64,000 bases of DNA, from NCBI GenBank assembly GCA_910588405.1, contig CAJUPT010000004.1, forward strand, positions 19,506 to 83,505, written 5' to 3'. Source of the stretch: an uncultured Lachnospiraceae bacterium. GTDB lineage: Bacteria; Bacillota; Clostridia; Lachnospirales; Lachnospiraceae. The notes below the pieces were generated by a model. The model ran no database searches. It was given only the letters and a program-made list of their open reading frames with translations, and was not told where the DNA came from. Shown here one piece after another: positions 7,333 to 16,937 of the stretch (the first letter of the stretch is position 1; each line of letters opens with the position of its first letter). Both the position numbers and the translations under genes were made by a program.

Positions 7333-8703
7333 ATGCGAAAATGGGGTTATATTTTTGGCGTCAGTGTAATATTGTTATTGGGCGGGTGCGGGCGGTCCAT
7401 GGGGGAGGAGCAGGTCGAAAAAATCACGCAGGTCTCTGATGCGGAAACGGAGGTTTTGCACGGAGCCGGATGGAGTGGGATTGATTTCTGTATTATGGAG
7501 AGCGGCATGCTCTATGTGAAGGATGGGCAGATGCGGTATTATGATTTTGCGGGTAACGACAGCTATGTGCTGTGTACAAAACTAAACTGCAGCCATAGGG
7601 ATGAGGCATGCAGCGCATATGTGCCGTTGATAGATATGGAGGGATTGGCTTATTACAGGGAACATGTATATTATTTTTGGCATGACAGGGAAAAAGGGCA
7701 TATTGAACTGGTCCGTATGGAGCTTTCAGGAGAGAATAAGGAAACCGTATGGAGCCAGTCTGTGGGAGAATACGCGACGGGCTCCTGGGTTATTTCAGGC
7801 GTACCGCATAATGTATATTATTCAGGCGGAGCGGTCTGGTTCGTCCTCTCGTATTGTTATATAGACGAAAGAAACAGCGGCAGGACTACATCCGATGTCT
7901 GTGCCGTGATAGATCTGGACAACGGCGTTTATACCGCCATCAGTGAGACGGCGGCGGATGAGACTGTCGAATATAACACTATTTCAGGAAGAGACGCTGT
8001 TTGGACAAGAAGGCGTAATCGGATAAAGATGCTGTCAGAGGACGAGTTTTTAAAAAAGTGGGAAGCCGGGGAGTTTTCCGGACAGATTTCGGACGTCTCT
8101 GACCCTTATGGGGAATACTATATAGGATGGTATGAAAGGAATAAGGAACCGGAGTATACATATTATTGCTATAATTTAGATACTGGCAGGAGCCGGGAAC
8201 TGGAGACGAGGGATGCATGCCGGATACTGGATGACGAGGGAGCGGTTTTGGCATATTGTCCGGATTACATATTTTTAGGCCGTTATCAGGGGAAATGGCT
8301 GTATGAGCTTGTGGATTATGAAAGAAATGACCGCGTATATCTCTGGGATGCTGACACCGGGGAAAAAACCGGGCTATTGGAACTGGAAAATGGCGGCATT
8401 ATCGGCAGGACATATGGGATGATCGACTATGGTATTTTCGACAACAGCTGTTTTCTGTACGGTTTATTTCAGGATGAACAGTCAAAAATAACGATCTACA
8501 GGTATGATCTGAAAACAGGAGATTCGAAAAAGCTGTTTGAAGATGTGCGGAATATCACCTTTCGGATTATAGGGGATACGCCGGAATATTTTATCGGAAA
8601 TGTATATGATCAGCAGAATACGGCGAACGTAAAAACGTATATGATCAGAAAAGAGGATTATTTTGCCGGAAATATGGATCAGACCATCAGAATCAGGCCG
8701 TAG
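7333..8703 (+). CDS. Exported lipoprotein, likely beta-propeller
   Basis: A 456-residue protein with a lipoprotein signal peptide: charged start, hydrophobic core and lipobox LGGC with Cys at residue 19. The mature part repeats blocks rich in Y, W, D and G (for example YDFAGND, YNLDTGRSRELE, WDADTGEKTG), spaced like the blades of a beta-propeller of the DUF5050 kind, but no exact family is claimed. GGAGGG lies six bases before the chosen ATG; the frame is open earlier without a ribosome site. It is followed after ten bases by an ABC ATPase and a permease, so it probably works with that transporter as an outer-face partner. Confidence 0.7.
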   Translation: MRKWGYIFGVSVILLLGGCGRSMGEEQVEKITQVSDAETEVLHGAGWSGIDFCIMESGMLYVKDGQMRYYDFAGNDSYVLCTKLNCSHRDEACSAYVPLIDMEGLAYYREHVYYFWHDREKGHIELVRMELSGENKETVWSQSVGEYATGSWVISGVPHNVYYSGGAVWFVLSYCYIDERNSGRTTSDVCAVIDLDNGVYTAISETAADETVEYNTISGRDAVWTRRRNRIKMLSEDEFLKKWEAGEFSGQISDVSDPYGEYYIGWYERNKEPEYTYYCYNLDTGRSRELETRDACRILDDEGAVLAYCPDYIFLGRYQGKWLYELVDYERNDRVYLWDADTGEKTGLLELENGGIIGRTYGMIDYGIFDNSCFLYGLFQDEQSKITIYRYDLKTGDSKKLFEDVRNITFRIIGDTPEYFIGNVYDQQNTANVKTYMIRKEDYFAGNMDQTIRIRP

Positions 8704-8713
8704 GGAGAACGTT

Positions 8714-9475
8714 ATGGAGCTTATGGTAAAAGGTCTGAAAAAGGCATATGGAAAAATGGAAGCATTAAAGGGGATCAGCTTTTCTGTGAAAGAAGGAATT
8801 TATGGCCTGCTGGGTCCGAACGGGGCTGGCAAAAGCACGCTGATCGGCATCCTGACAGGGAATCTTAAGGCAGATGAAGGAGCCGTATACTGGAATGGGA
8901 AAAATATTGTATCTGACAGGGAGGCTTATTTAAAGGAACTGGGTTATGTACCCCAACAGCAGGCATTGTATCCGGCGTTTACCGTGAAAAAATATTTGTC
9001 TTATATTGCTGCGCTGAAGGACATGGACAGGGAATATGCCAGGGAACGCATGTGCGCCGTGTTGGAAACGATGGAGCTTGCGGCGGTCTCGGACGCAAAA
9101 ATTAAGACGCTGTCCGGGGGAATGAAACAGCGTTTGATGATCGCGCAGGCGCTGCTGGATGACCCGCCGCTTCTTATTCTGGATGAGCCGACCGTAGGGC
9201 TTGATCCAAAACAACGAATTAATATAAGAGATTATCTTTATGGGCTGTCTGAAAGAAAAGTGATTTTAATAGCCACTCATATTGTCTCTGATTTGGAATA
9301 TGTGGCTAAAAAGATTGTGCTGATGAATAAAGGCGAGGTGGTACGGATGGCGGATTCGGGAGAGGGGCAGTATGGGGAAATGGCAGCTTCCTCCGGCGCT
9401 ATAAACAAGAAATATCCTCAGGCTTCGGAACTGGAACAGGTTTACCTTTATTATTTTGGAGAGAATGGGCAATGA
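8714..9475 (+). CDS. ABC transporter ATP-binding protein
   Basis: A 253-residue ATPase with all core motifs: Walker A GPNGAGKST, Q-loop near YVPQQQALYP, signature LSGGMKQRLMIAQALL, Walker B LLILDEPTVGLDP and an H-loop ATHIV. It resembles the ATPases of ABC-2 export or bacitracin/lantibiotic-resistance-like systems rather than nutrient importers. The start at 8714 has AGGGAG upstream; ten bases separate it from the lipoprotein gene. Its stop overlaps the start of the permease (ATGA), showing translational coupling. Confidence 0.85.
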   Translation: MELMVKGLKKAYGKMEALKGISFSVKEGIYGLLGPNGAGKSTLIGILTGNLKADEGAVYWNGKNIVSDREAYLKELGYVPQQQALYPAFTVKKYLSYIAALKDMDREYARERMCAVLETMELAAVSDAKIKTLSGGMKQRLMIAQALLDDPPLLILDEPTVGLDPKQRINIRDYLYGLSERKVILIATHIVSDLEYVAKKIVLMNKGEVVRMADSGEGQYGEMAASSGAINKKYPQASELEQVYLYYFGENGQ

Positions 9476-11521
9476 AGGACATGCTTTATTATGAGGCCTG
9501 CAAATTATGGCATCAGACAGGCGTGCGCTTATTCCTTCTTGTTTTGTTCGCGCTTCGCGTTTTTCAGCTTTATTGCGATGTGGCCTGTGATAATGAACAG
9601 GGATTTTCTATGTCGGATCTGGCCGCGGTTCATGGACAATTGGGTGCGGATTTGGATATGGAGGAAAAAAGCGGCGCATCTTTTGGAACTGGAGTCGGAG
9701 GGTTTTACGTCAGAGGGGCGGGATGCAGGGAAGCGAAACGCTTTGGACAGGGTTTGCAGGGATTTTGAACAGATCAGTGGATACTCGGATTATTTAAGGC
9801 AGATTGGCAGGCAGGCAGAAAGGATGCAGGCCGTCTCTTTTCTTGGTGGAGCGGATTCTTATGCCTGTCAAAGCATCGCGAAAACAGCTCATGTTTATGA
9901 AAAACTGGAAAATACCCGCCCCTGTTTTTTGTTTTTAGATGGAATTAGGCTTGTTACGGATGATAGGCTTTGTTATTTGTTGTGTATAGCCTGTGTGGTG
10001 GTATTCTGTATGGGCATCTGCCTTTACGACTTCGAATATGGCATGGCAGGTCTGATTAATACCACGAAAAGGGGAAACAGGCAATATGTCGCCGGTAAAT
10101 GTCTGATGATTGTCTTCAGTGTTGCGGCACTGCAGTTATTATATGATATTCCTGCTTTTGGAGTTGGATGTTTTCTTTCCGGCGGAAGAATCTTTGAAGT
10201 ACCGGTTCAGTCAATTCCGGGATATCTTGCGAGTCCGTTTTCTGTTTCCGTAGGGCAGTATTTGATTTTATCTTTTGCCGTAAGGCTGTTTGGGCTGTTG
10301 CTGATTGGAGCGGTTACCTGTGTGGTGTGTTTCCTGTGCGGAAGCTTGGTATCTGGGGTTTTGGCCGTGGTTGTTTTTGGAGGCGCGGAATATCTGTGTA
10401 AGAGTAGGATTGATCTTCATTCCAGGTGGTCGCTGCTGAGACAGGTGAATATCGTCTCTTTTTTTGACACATCTATTTTCCGTGATTATGAGCATGTCAA
10501 TATTTGCGGCATTCCGGTGTCTGCCATGAGCATGAATTTGCTGGCTGGCTTTTGTTTGCTGGTGGTGTGCGCATCTGTCATTATTAATCTGCATAGGGGC
10601 GGGTATGCCGTGGGAGAGAAAAAGGGGCCTTTTTCGCGTCTGACTGAAAAAAGAGGCAGTTTTGGCCTGTTTCTCTATGGGTTGTTTTCCTGCGAATTGT
10701 ATAAAGGATTCATTATCTGCAGAGGGCTGCAGTTGCTGGTATTTTTCTGTGTGGTTCAAATGGTTACTTATGGCGGAAAAATGCACTATGCGGATGGGGA
10801 GGAATATTATTATCGTAATTATTCCGTAAAGCTGGAAGGCAGGCCAAATGATGAGAAAAAAAGATATATTGAAGCAGAACGGCAGCATCTGGAGGATAGA
10901 AGGAAAAAGCAGGCTGATTATTACGGGCGATATGCAAATGGCGAAATTGGAAAAAGTGAGCTGGATGCTTATATCGAGTTTTATGTGGTTCCTCAGGAGC
11001 AGGATGACGGATTGCGGCGGGCTGAAAACCAGTTTGAGCAGCTGGAAGCTTTGCTGGCCGATGGAGAAGAAGTTTCTTATGTTTATTTGACTCCCTGGTC
11101 TGCCCTGTGCGGGCCGGATACTTATATGGAGGATATGGCAGATATAGCCAAAATGATTATCTGTATTGTTGTTTTTTTAGCCGTATATTTACCGGTCGAA
11201 CAAAGAAGCCGTATGTGTGTGCTGATGAATACATTTTGCAAAGGCAGGAAAACATTGCTGGCGAAAAAGTATCAGATTTGTGCCTTGTTTTGTTTTTTGG
11301 TATTGATGATTACGATTGTGACAAAATATTTTGCTGTTTTTTCCAATTATCCGGCGATAGACTGGAATGTGACGGCACGGAGTATTTTGTTTTTGCCGGA
11401 AATGCCGTTTACACTTTCTGCCGGAGTATATTTACTTTTTGTACAGGGAAGCAAATATATAGTGTTAGCAGGGGGAACCTGCCTGATTTTAAAATGGTAT
11501 GAGGGGATTATGCGGCCATAA
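9472..11521 (+). pseudogene. ABC transporter permease, single-base frameshift
   Basis: Start ATG at 9472 overlaps the ATPase stop. Frame 1 gives a sensible first 65 residues (a hydrophobic segment RLFLLVLFALRVFQL, then a soluble part), then fails after a run of six A (9665-9670). The other frame carries on from that point to 11521 with several membrane spans and a large soluble domain. Dropping one A restores a protein of about 682 residues. The shift needed is +1, so it does not fit the usual -1 A-AAA-AAG slippage. It may be a real mutation, a sequencing error in the A-run, or rescue by transcriptional slippage. The ABC-2-like layout (span, large loop, cluster of spans, repeated twice) suits an exporter permease. 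Confidence 0.7.
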
Positions 11522-11526
11522 GAAAG

Positions 11527-11568
11527 ACAGTTAGCGGCTTGATAATATTAAAGCTGCCAACTGTTTTT
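11527..11568 (+). terminator. Intrinsic terminator of the lipoprotein-ABC operon
   Basis: ACAGTTAGCGGCTT (11527-11540) pairs with AAGCTGCCAACTGT (11551-11564) over a 10-base loop, followed by five T. Confidence 0.85.
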
Positions 11569-11616
11569 CTGTGTTAAATTATATTATTTTTTCTGATCGG
11601 GGCAAATTCACCGTCG

Positions 11617-12177
11617 TTACACCAGCTGAAAATACATCAGCATCCCATTATAAATCCCTCTGGCAAAGCTGCGGGGATCGTTGGACAGAAGCTCAGCGTC
11701 CACAGGATTGGTCAGATAGCCCATCTCCACCAGCAGGGATGGCATCATGGTGTGGCGCAGTACATAAAGGCCGGGATTTACGCGCATGCCCCGGTTGGGC
11801 AGGCCGGTGGCCCGGTTGAGGCCGGTCAGGATATTTTCGCCGAGAGGCCAGGCCGGGCTGGATTCGCTGTATACATAGACCTCGCTGCCGCTGGCCTCGG
11901 TGTTTTCGCTGGAATTGCAGTGGAGGCTGATAAAATAATCGGCGCCCCAGCTGTTGGCGGCGTCCACCCGGGCGGCCAGACTGGAGGTGTTGGAGGTCCC
12001 CAGCTGTTCCGTAGGGCTGTTGCGGGACAGGCGCACTTCAAAAAAAGGGTTGGATTCCAGCATTGCGGCCAGCTCCACGCCTACCGTATAGGTGACATCC
12101 TGCTCCCGCACGCCGTTGGCTTCCGCGCCGGCATTGGGGTTCTGGGGGTTATGCCCCTGGTCGATAAAAATTTTCAT
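11617..12177 (-). CDS. N-acetylmuramoyl-L-alanine amidase (Amidase_3)
   Basis: A 186-residue zinc amidase that cuts the amide bond between muramic acid and the stem peptide. Zinc ligands are visible as His9 (IDQGHNP), Glu25 (VREQD) and His86 (SLHCN); Glu151 in LLVEMGYLTN is the catalytic glutamate. There is no signal peptide or cell-wall-binding repeat, so it is a bare catalytic domain, close to the CwlD/spore-cortex or recombinant-like short amidases; export is unclear. The frame is open for 300 more codons upstream, but that part is antisense to metG and is not coding. It is divergent from metG. Confidence 0.85.
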   Translation of the reverse strand: MKIFIDQGHNPQNPNAGAEANGVREQDVTYTVGVELAAMLESNPFFEVRLSRNSPTEQLGTSNTSSLAARVDAANSWGADYFISLHCNSSENTEASGSEVYVYSESSPAWPLGENILTGLNRATGLPNRGMRVNPGLYVLRHTMMPSLLVEMGYLTNPVDAELLSNDPRSFARGIYNGMLMYFQLV

Positions 12178-12253
12178 AGGCTGTTGTTCCCATATTTTGC
12201 TTGGTATATGATATGCGGAAGAAATGAACAGGTGATAAGTATATGAGAACCTT

Positions 12254-12282
12254 TTGACTTCTCGGAACGGATATATTATACT
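12254..12282 (+). promoter_or_regulatory. Sigma-A promoter of metG
   Basis: TTGACT (12254-12259), 17 bases, TATACT (12277-12282). The leader to the metG ATG is only about 25 bases, so there is no room for a T-box or other riboswitch. Confidence 0.75.
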
Positions 12283-12315
12283 ATAAAATATCATTAGCGG
12301 AAACTGGAGGAATTT

Positions 12316-14259
12316 ATGAATAAAGGACCTTATTATATTACAACGGCGATCACCTATACGTCCGGTAAGCCCCATATCGGAAATACTTATGAGATCATCC
12401 TGGCAGACGCCATCGCCCGTTATAAAAGGGCGCAGGGGTACGACGTGTTTTTCCAGACAGGTACCGACGAGCACGGACAGAAGATCGAGGAGAAAGCGGA
12501 AGCTGCAGGCGTTACACCGAAGGAATTTGTGGACGGAGTGGCGGCTCAGATTAAGGAAATCTGGGACTTGATGGAGACGTCTTACGATAAGTTTATCCGT
12601 ACCACCGACCCTGACCATGAAAAGCAGGTGCAGAAAATTTTTAAAAAGCTGTACGACCAGGGCGACATCTATGAGGGTTATTATGAAGGGCTTTATTGTA
12701 CGCCCTGCGAGTCCTTCTTTACCGAGTCCCAGCTGGTGGACGGCAAGTGTCCGGACTGCGGCAGGGAAGTAAAGCCTGCGAAGGAAGCAGCCTATTTTTT
12801 CCGGATGAGCAAATATGCCCAGCGGCTGATCGACCATATCAACGCCCATCCGGAGTTTATCCAGCCCGTTTCCCGGAAAAACGAGATGATGAACAATTTC
12901 CTTCTTCCGGGGCTGCAGGATCTGTGTGTGTCCAGAACCTCTTTCCAGTGGGGCATTCCGGTGGATTTTGACCCAAAGCATGTGGTTTATGTGTGGCTGG
13001 ATGCTCTGACCAATTACATCACCGGTATCGGCTATGAGTGCGGAGGGGATTCCACGGAGCAGTTTAAAGCGCTGTGGCCTGCGGACCTGCATCTGATCGG
13101 GAAGGATATTATCCGGTTCCATACGATTTACTGGCCGATTTTCCTGATGGCACTGGATCTGCCGCTGCCGAAGCAGGTATTCGGACATCCCTGGCTTCTG
13201 CAGGGGGACGGCAAGATGAGCAAGTCAAAAGGGAATGTGCTGTATGCGGACACATTGGTGGACTTTTTCGGTGTAGACGCAGTGCGCTATTTTGTCCTCC
13301 ATGAGATGCCTTTTGAGAATGACGGCGTGATTTCCTGGGAGCTGATGGTGGAGCGGATGAATTCCGACCTGGCCAATACGCTGGGCAACCTGGTAAACCG
13401 CACGATTTCCATGTCCAATAAATATTTCGGCGGCGTGGTGAACAATTCCGGCGTGGCCGAGGCGGTGGATGAGGAGCTGAAAGCCTGCGCCCTGGAAACG
13501 GTGAAAGCCGTGGATGGGAAAATGGAGAAGCTGCGTGTGGCGGATGCCATGACGGAGATTTTCAATCTGTTTAAGCGGTGCAACAAATATATCGACGAGA
13601 CCATGCCCTGGGCGCTGGCGAAGGAAGAAGCCACGAAGCCCAGGCTGGAGACGGTTCTCTACAATCTGGTGGAGAGCATCTGCATCGGCGCAAGCCTGCT
13701 GGACTCCTTTATGCATGGAACCACAGAGCGGATTCTCGGCCAGTTAAACGGAAGACTGCGAAGCCTGGATGAGATGACGGAATTCGGTCTCTATCCTTCC
13801 GGTACAAAGGTGACGGAGAAGCCGGTGATTCTCTTTGCCCGGATGGATATCAAAGAGGTGATGGAAAAGGTAGAGGCCATGCAGGCGGCAGAGGCCGGGG
13901 ACGGCGGGCAGTATCCCGTAATCGAGGCGAAGCCGGAAATCACCATAGACGACGTGGACAAGATCCAGCTGCTGGTCGGTGAGGTGTTAAGCTGCGAGCC
14001 GGTGAAAAAAGCGAAGAAGCTTCTCGTAATGCAGGTACGGGTCGGCGCCCAGGTGCGTCAGATCGTGTCCGGAATCGCCAAATATTATAAGCCGGAGGAA
14101 ATGGTGGGCAAGAAGGTCGTGGTTGTGGCAAATTTAAAGCCGGCCAAGCTGTGCGGTATGCTGTCGGAAGGAATGCTGCTGGCAGCAGGAGACGACGCAG
14201 ACCATCTGGCCATGGTGACGGTGGACCGGGATATGGTCAGCGGTTCGACGGTATCGTAA
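12316..14259 (+). CDS. metG: Methionyl-tRNA synthetase
   Basis: A 647-residue class I synthetase that charges tRNA-Met. The HIGH motif is PHIGN (residues 19-23), KMSKS lies at about 300-304, and a zinc knuckle shows as CTPC...CPDC near residues 133-154. The C-terminal 110 residues are an EMAP/Trbp-type tRNA-binding domain (VGEVLSCEPVKKAKKLLVMQV), as in the longer Firmicute form. TGGAGG precedes the start. It heads a common Firmicute housekeeping order: metG, tatD, rsmA. Confidence 0.97.
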   Translation: MNKGPYYITTAITYTSGKPHIGNTYEIILADAIARYKRAQGYDVFFQTGTDEHGQKIEEKAEAAGVTPKEFVDGVAAQIKEIWDLMETSYDKFIRTTDPDHEKQVQKIFKKLYDQGDIYEGYYEGLYCTPCESFFTESQLVDGKCPDCGREVKPAKEAAYFFRMSKYAQRLIDHINAHPEFIQPVSRKNEMMNNFLLPGLQDLCVSRTSFQWGIPVDFDPKHVVYVWLDALTNYITGIGYECGGDSTEQFKALWPADLHLIGKDIIRFHTIYWPIFLMALDLPLPKQVFGHPWLLQGDGKMSKSKGNVLYADTLVDFFGVDAVRYFVLHEMPFENDGVISWELMVERMNSDLANTLGNLVNRTISMSNKYFGGVVNNSGVAEAVDEELKACALETVKAVDGKMEKLRVADAMTEIFNLFKRCNKYIDETMPWALAKEEATKPRLETVLYNLVESICIGASLLDSFMHGTTERILGQLNGRLRSLDEMTEFGLYPSGTKVTEKPVILFARMDIKEVMEKVEAMQAAEAGDGGQYPVIEAKPEITIDDVDKIQLLVGEVLSCEPVKKAKKLLVMQVRVGAQVRQIVSGIAKYYKPEEMVGKKVVVVANLKPAKLCGMLSEGMLLAAGDDADHLAMVTVDRDMVSGSTVS

Positions 14260-14274
14260 AAGTTGAGAGAAAAT

Positions 14275-15045
14275 ATGAAAGCAATATTTGACAGCCATGC
14301 CCATTATGACGACGAAGCTTTTGACAGTGACAGGGAGAGCCTGCTTTCTTCTATGGAAGAAAAGGGTGTAGGGCGTATTGTGAATGTAGGCGCCAGTCTG
14401 TCGACGACGAAACAGACATTGGAGCTGACACAGAAATATCCCTTTGTGTACGGCGCTGCCGGCGTCCATCCTGACGAAACCGGAGAGCTGAATGAAGAAA
14501 ATTTCCGGTGGCTGGAATGGGCGGCCGGACAGGAAAAGATGGTGGCCGTGGGAGAGATCGGCCTGGACTATTACTGGGACAACACGCCCCGGGAAGTGCA
14601 GAAGCAGTGGTTCAGGCGGCAGCTTGAGCTGGCCTGGAAGCTTGACAAGCCGGTCATTATCCACAGCCGGGAGGCGGCGAAGGATACGCTGGATATCATC
14701 AGGGAGGAAGGCGGCAGGGATCATGTTATGGTGATTCACTGCTTCTCCTACGGTGTGGAGCTGGCCAGGGAATATCTGGATATGGGACATTATCTGGGGA
14801 TCGGCGGCGTGCTGACCTTTAAGAATGCGAAAAAGCTGAAAGAGGTGGCGGATTTTGCCCCGTTGGACAGGATTCTGTTAGAGACAGACTGTCCGTATCT
14901 GGCGCCGGTTCCTTTTCGGGGAAAACGGAATGATTCCACAAAGCTGAGCCATGTGGCGGAGGAATTGGCGGCAGTTAAAGGGGTGGATGCAGACCGGGTT
15001 TTGGAAGTTACATGGGAGAATGCCTGCAGATTTTACAGAATATGA
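14275..15045 (+). CDS. tatD: TatD-family metal-dependent hydrolase/DNase
   Basis: A 256-residue TIM-barrel hydrolase. Metal ligands are visible as DSHAHYDD at the N-terminus, GEIGLDYYW, IHSREA, IHCFS and ETDCPYLAP. TatD proteins act as 3'-5' DNases in repair or DNA turnover and often lie beside metG and rsmA. The ATG at 14275 is preferred over an upstream TTG. Separated from metG by 15 bases, so co-transcribed. The rnmV gene often found between tatD and rsmA is absent. Confidence 0.93.
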   Translation: MKAIFDSHAHYDDEAFDSDRESLLSSMEEKGVGRIVNVGASLSTTKQTLELTQKYPFVYGAAGVHPDETGELNEENFRWLEWAAGQEKMVAVGEIGLDYYWDNTPREVQKQWFRRQLELAWKLDKPVIIHSREAAKDTLDIIREEGGRDHVMVIHCFSYGVELAREYLDMGHYLGIGGVLTFKNAKKLKEVADFAPLDRILLETDCPYLAPVPFRGKRNDSTKLSHVAEELAAVKGVDADRVLEVTWENACRFYRI

Positions 15046-15109
15046 GCGAATAGGGGCTGGCAAGAGAAGGAAGTTGTTTGATAAATCATGACAGGAACAA
15101 AGGAATAGT

Positions 15110-15967
15110 ATGGCCGATTTAGGAAACCCGCAGAATACCATTGAAATATTAAAAAAATATGAGTTTTCTTTCCAGAAAAAATACGGGCAGAATTTCCTGA
15201 TCGACACCCATGTGCTGGACAAAATTATTAGAGCGGCGGAAATCAGTTCGGATGATTTTGTGCTGGAAATCGGGCCCGGCATCGGCACGATGACCCAGTA
15301 TCTGGCGGAGGCGGCCAGGGAGGTGGCCGTGGTGGAGATCGACGATAAACTGATTCCGATTCTGGAGGAGACATTAAAGGAATATGAGAATGTCACGATT
15401 ATCCATGGGGATATCCTGAAGGTGGATATCGAAGGGCTGGTACAAGAGAAAAATCAGGGCAGGCCCGTAAAGGTAGTTGCCAATCTTCCTTATTATATTA
15501 CGACACCGATTATTATGGGACTGCTGGAAGGCAGCGCGCCTGTGGACAGCATCACCGTTATGGTGCAGAAAGAGGTGGCGGATCGGATGAAGGTAGGCCC
15601 CGGTACAAAAGATTATGGGGCGCTGTCCTTGGCTGTCCAGTATTATGCACGGCCTGAAATCGTGGCAAACGTCCCTCCTAACTGTTTTATTCCCCGCCCC
15701 AAGGTAGGCTCTGCGGTTATCCGTCTGACCCGCCACCAGACTCCGCCTGTTCAGGTTCAGGATGAAGACTTTCTGTTCCGTATCATCCGGGCGTCTTTCA
15801 ACCAGAGGAGAAAAACGCTGGTAAACAGCCTGAACAATTCCCCGGAACTGCAGCTGACAAAAGAACAGGTCACGAAAGCGCTGGAACAGATGGGACTGCC
15901 TGCGGCGGTCAGGGGGGAGACACTGACGCTGGAGCAGTTCGCGGAACTGACCGAGCTGCTTCAGTAG
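15110..15967 (+). CDS. rsmA: 16S rRNA dimethyladenosine transferase
   Basis: A 285-residue KsgA-family enzyme that dimethylates two adjacent adenosines near the 3' end of 16S rRNA during small-subunit assembly, using S-adenosylmethionine. Motifs: KKYGQNFLID at the start, SAM loop EIGPGIGTMTQYL, acidic VVEIDD, and the catalytic NLPYYITTPI. An AAAGGAA site precedes the ATG. Third gene of the metG-tatD run; the MNT-HEPN pair follows closely on the same strand. Confidence 0.96.
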   Translation: MADLGNPQNTIEILKKYEFSFQKKYGQNFLIDTHVLDKIIRAAEISSDDFVLEIGPGIGTMTQYLAEAAREVAVVEIDDKLIPILEETLKEYENVTIIHGDILKVDIEGLVQEKNQGRPVKVVANLPYYITTPIIMGLLEGSAPVDSITVMVQKEVADRMKVGPGTKDYGALSLAVQYYARPEIVANVPPNCFIPRPKVGSAVIRLTRHQTPPVQVQDEDFLFRIIRASFNQRRKTLVNSLNNSPELQLTKEQVTKALEQMGLPAAVRGETLTLEQFAELTELLQ

Positions 15968-16006
15968 ATGATTGCAGTTGATGAATCTGGCAGGAGAAGT
16001 GAGTCC

Positions 16007-16348
16007 ATGTGTACAAAGAATGAACTGAAACATATTGTAAGTGAATTGGTGAAAGTATATCAATCGGTCTATGGGGATCAGATCGTGAAAATTGTATTAT
16101 ATGGTTCTTATGCCCGCGGGAATTATGACAGCGAGTCAGATGTGGATATGGTTGCGCTGGTTCGCGGTGACAGAGAGGTATTGCAGGAGCAGTTAAAACA
16201 AGTCTGGGATGTATCTTCTGAACTGGAGATAGAGTTTGGGACAATTCTATCGCCGGCTGTTATTCCTTATGAAGAATATGAACAATTTGTTGATATCTTG
16301 CCATATTATAAGAATATTGCTGAGGAAGGGGTTGTGATTGTTGCCTGA
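16007..16348 (+). CDS. MNT-type nucleotidyltransferase (MntA-like antitoxin)
   Basis: A 113-residue minimal nucleotidyltransferase: GSYARG at residues 33-38 and the metal pair SDVD (Asp45, Asp47) are intact. In MntA-HepT systems this protein transfers AMP to a tyrosine of the HEPN partner and so disarms it. The start at 16007 has AGGAGAAG seven bases upstream. It overlaps the HEPN gene by 11 bases, a typical two-gene toxin-antitoxin layout. It lies directly after rsmA, an insertion between core genes and a degraded region. Confidence 0.8.
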   Translation: MCTKNELKHIVSELVKVYQSVYGDQIVKIVLYGSYARGNYDSESDVDMVALVRGDREVLQEQLKQVWDVSSELEIEFGTILSPAVIPYEEYEQFVDILPYYKNIAEEGVVIVA

Positions 16349-16733
16349 TCATAAGATGATGTTAATGACACACAGGCTTGGCTCAGCCAAAGAAAAACTG
16401 GAATCTGCAAAATTACTTTTAGATAATGGAAAGTTAAAAGATTCCATAGGACGTTCTTATTATGCGATGTTTACTAGTGTAAGAGCATTGCTGGCACGGG
16501 ATGGCGTGGATTTTTCCAAGCATGCGGGGGTGATTTCCTATTTTCAGAAAGAATATATCAAGACGGGTGTATTGGAGGTGAAATATTCCAAATATATCAG
16601 TCAGGCATTTCAAATTAGAAATAACACTGATTATGCGGATTTTTATATAGTGTCTAAATCAGATGCGGAAGAACAGTATAAAAGAGCAGAAGCGTTTTAC
16701 GAGGTAATTAGGAGATATCTTTTAGATCAGTAA
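16338..16733 (+). CDS. HEPN-domain protein (HepT-like toxin)
   Basis: A 131-residue all-helical HEPN protein with the family helix DSIGRSYYAMF (35-45). The expected RNase motif R-x4-6-H near the C-terminal third reads R94-NNTD-Y99, so the histidine is replaced by tyrosine; in HepT-class proteins a tyrosine beside this site is the AMPylation target. It may therefore be a weak or inactive nuclease, or belong to the R..DY HEPN subgroup. The best start is a TTG at 16338 with AGGAAGGGG upstream, inside the MntA gene; ATGs at 16353-16356 lack a ribosome site. A terminator follows. Confidence 0.75.
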   Translation: MLPDHKMMLMTHRLGSAKEKLESAKLLLDNGKLKDSIGRSYYAMFTSVRALLARDGVDFSKHAGVISYFQKEYIKTGVLEVKYSKYISQAFQIRNNTDYADFYIVSKSDAEEQYKRAEAFYEVIRRYLLDQ

Positions 16734-16768
16734 AGTCAAAGGTTATATAAATGAAAAGTGATTTTTAA

Positions 16769-16802
16769 GTAACTTGTGCACAAATGCACAGGTTATTTTT
16801 TT
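16769..16802 (+). terminator. Intrinsic terminator after MNT-HEPN
   Basis: TAAC.TGTGCA pairs with TGCACA.GTTA around a CAAA loop, then a seven-T run. Confidence 0.8.
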
Positions 16803-16822
16803 GCGCTTGTATTTTGATGCCG

Positions 16823-16851
16823 TTGTGGAAATCCTTTGATTTTTTTATACT
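16823..16851 (+). promoter_or_regulatory. Probable sigma-A promoter of the transporter remnant
   Basis: TTGTGG (16823-16828), 17 bases, TATACT (16846-16851). The -35 is poor but the spacing and -10 are good. The hairpin leader at 16938 lies about 85 bases downstream. Confidence 0.5.
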
Positions 16852-16937
16852 GTATACAGTTCAGTTAAGCGCGTTTATCGGAATAGGTATGAGGGAAAGA
16901 TTTATGTAACAGAGCATAAGTATGCGTATGAAAAGTA

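Noticed and set aside
9665..9670. Programmed -1 frameshift at A-AAA-AAG
   Set aside because: The frame change needed is +1 (or -2), the wrong direction for that slippery site.
12178..12315. T-box or riboswitch before metG
   Set aside because: The promoter lies about 25 bases before the start codon, leaving no room.
12178..13188. N-terminal extension of the amidase over metG
   Set aside because: Antisense to metG; the amidase fold starts at 12177 with its zinc site.
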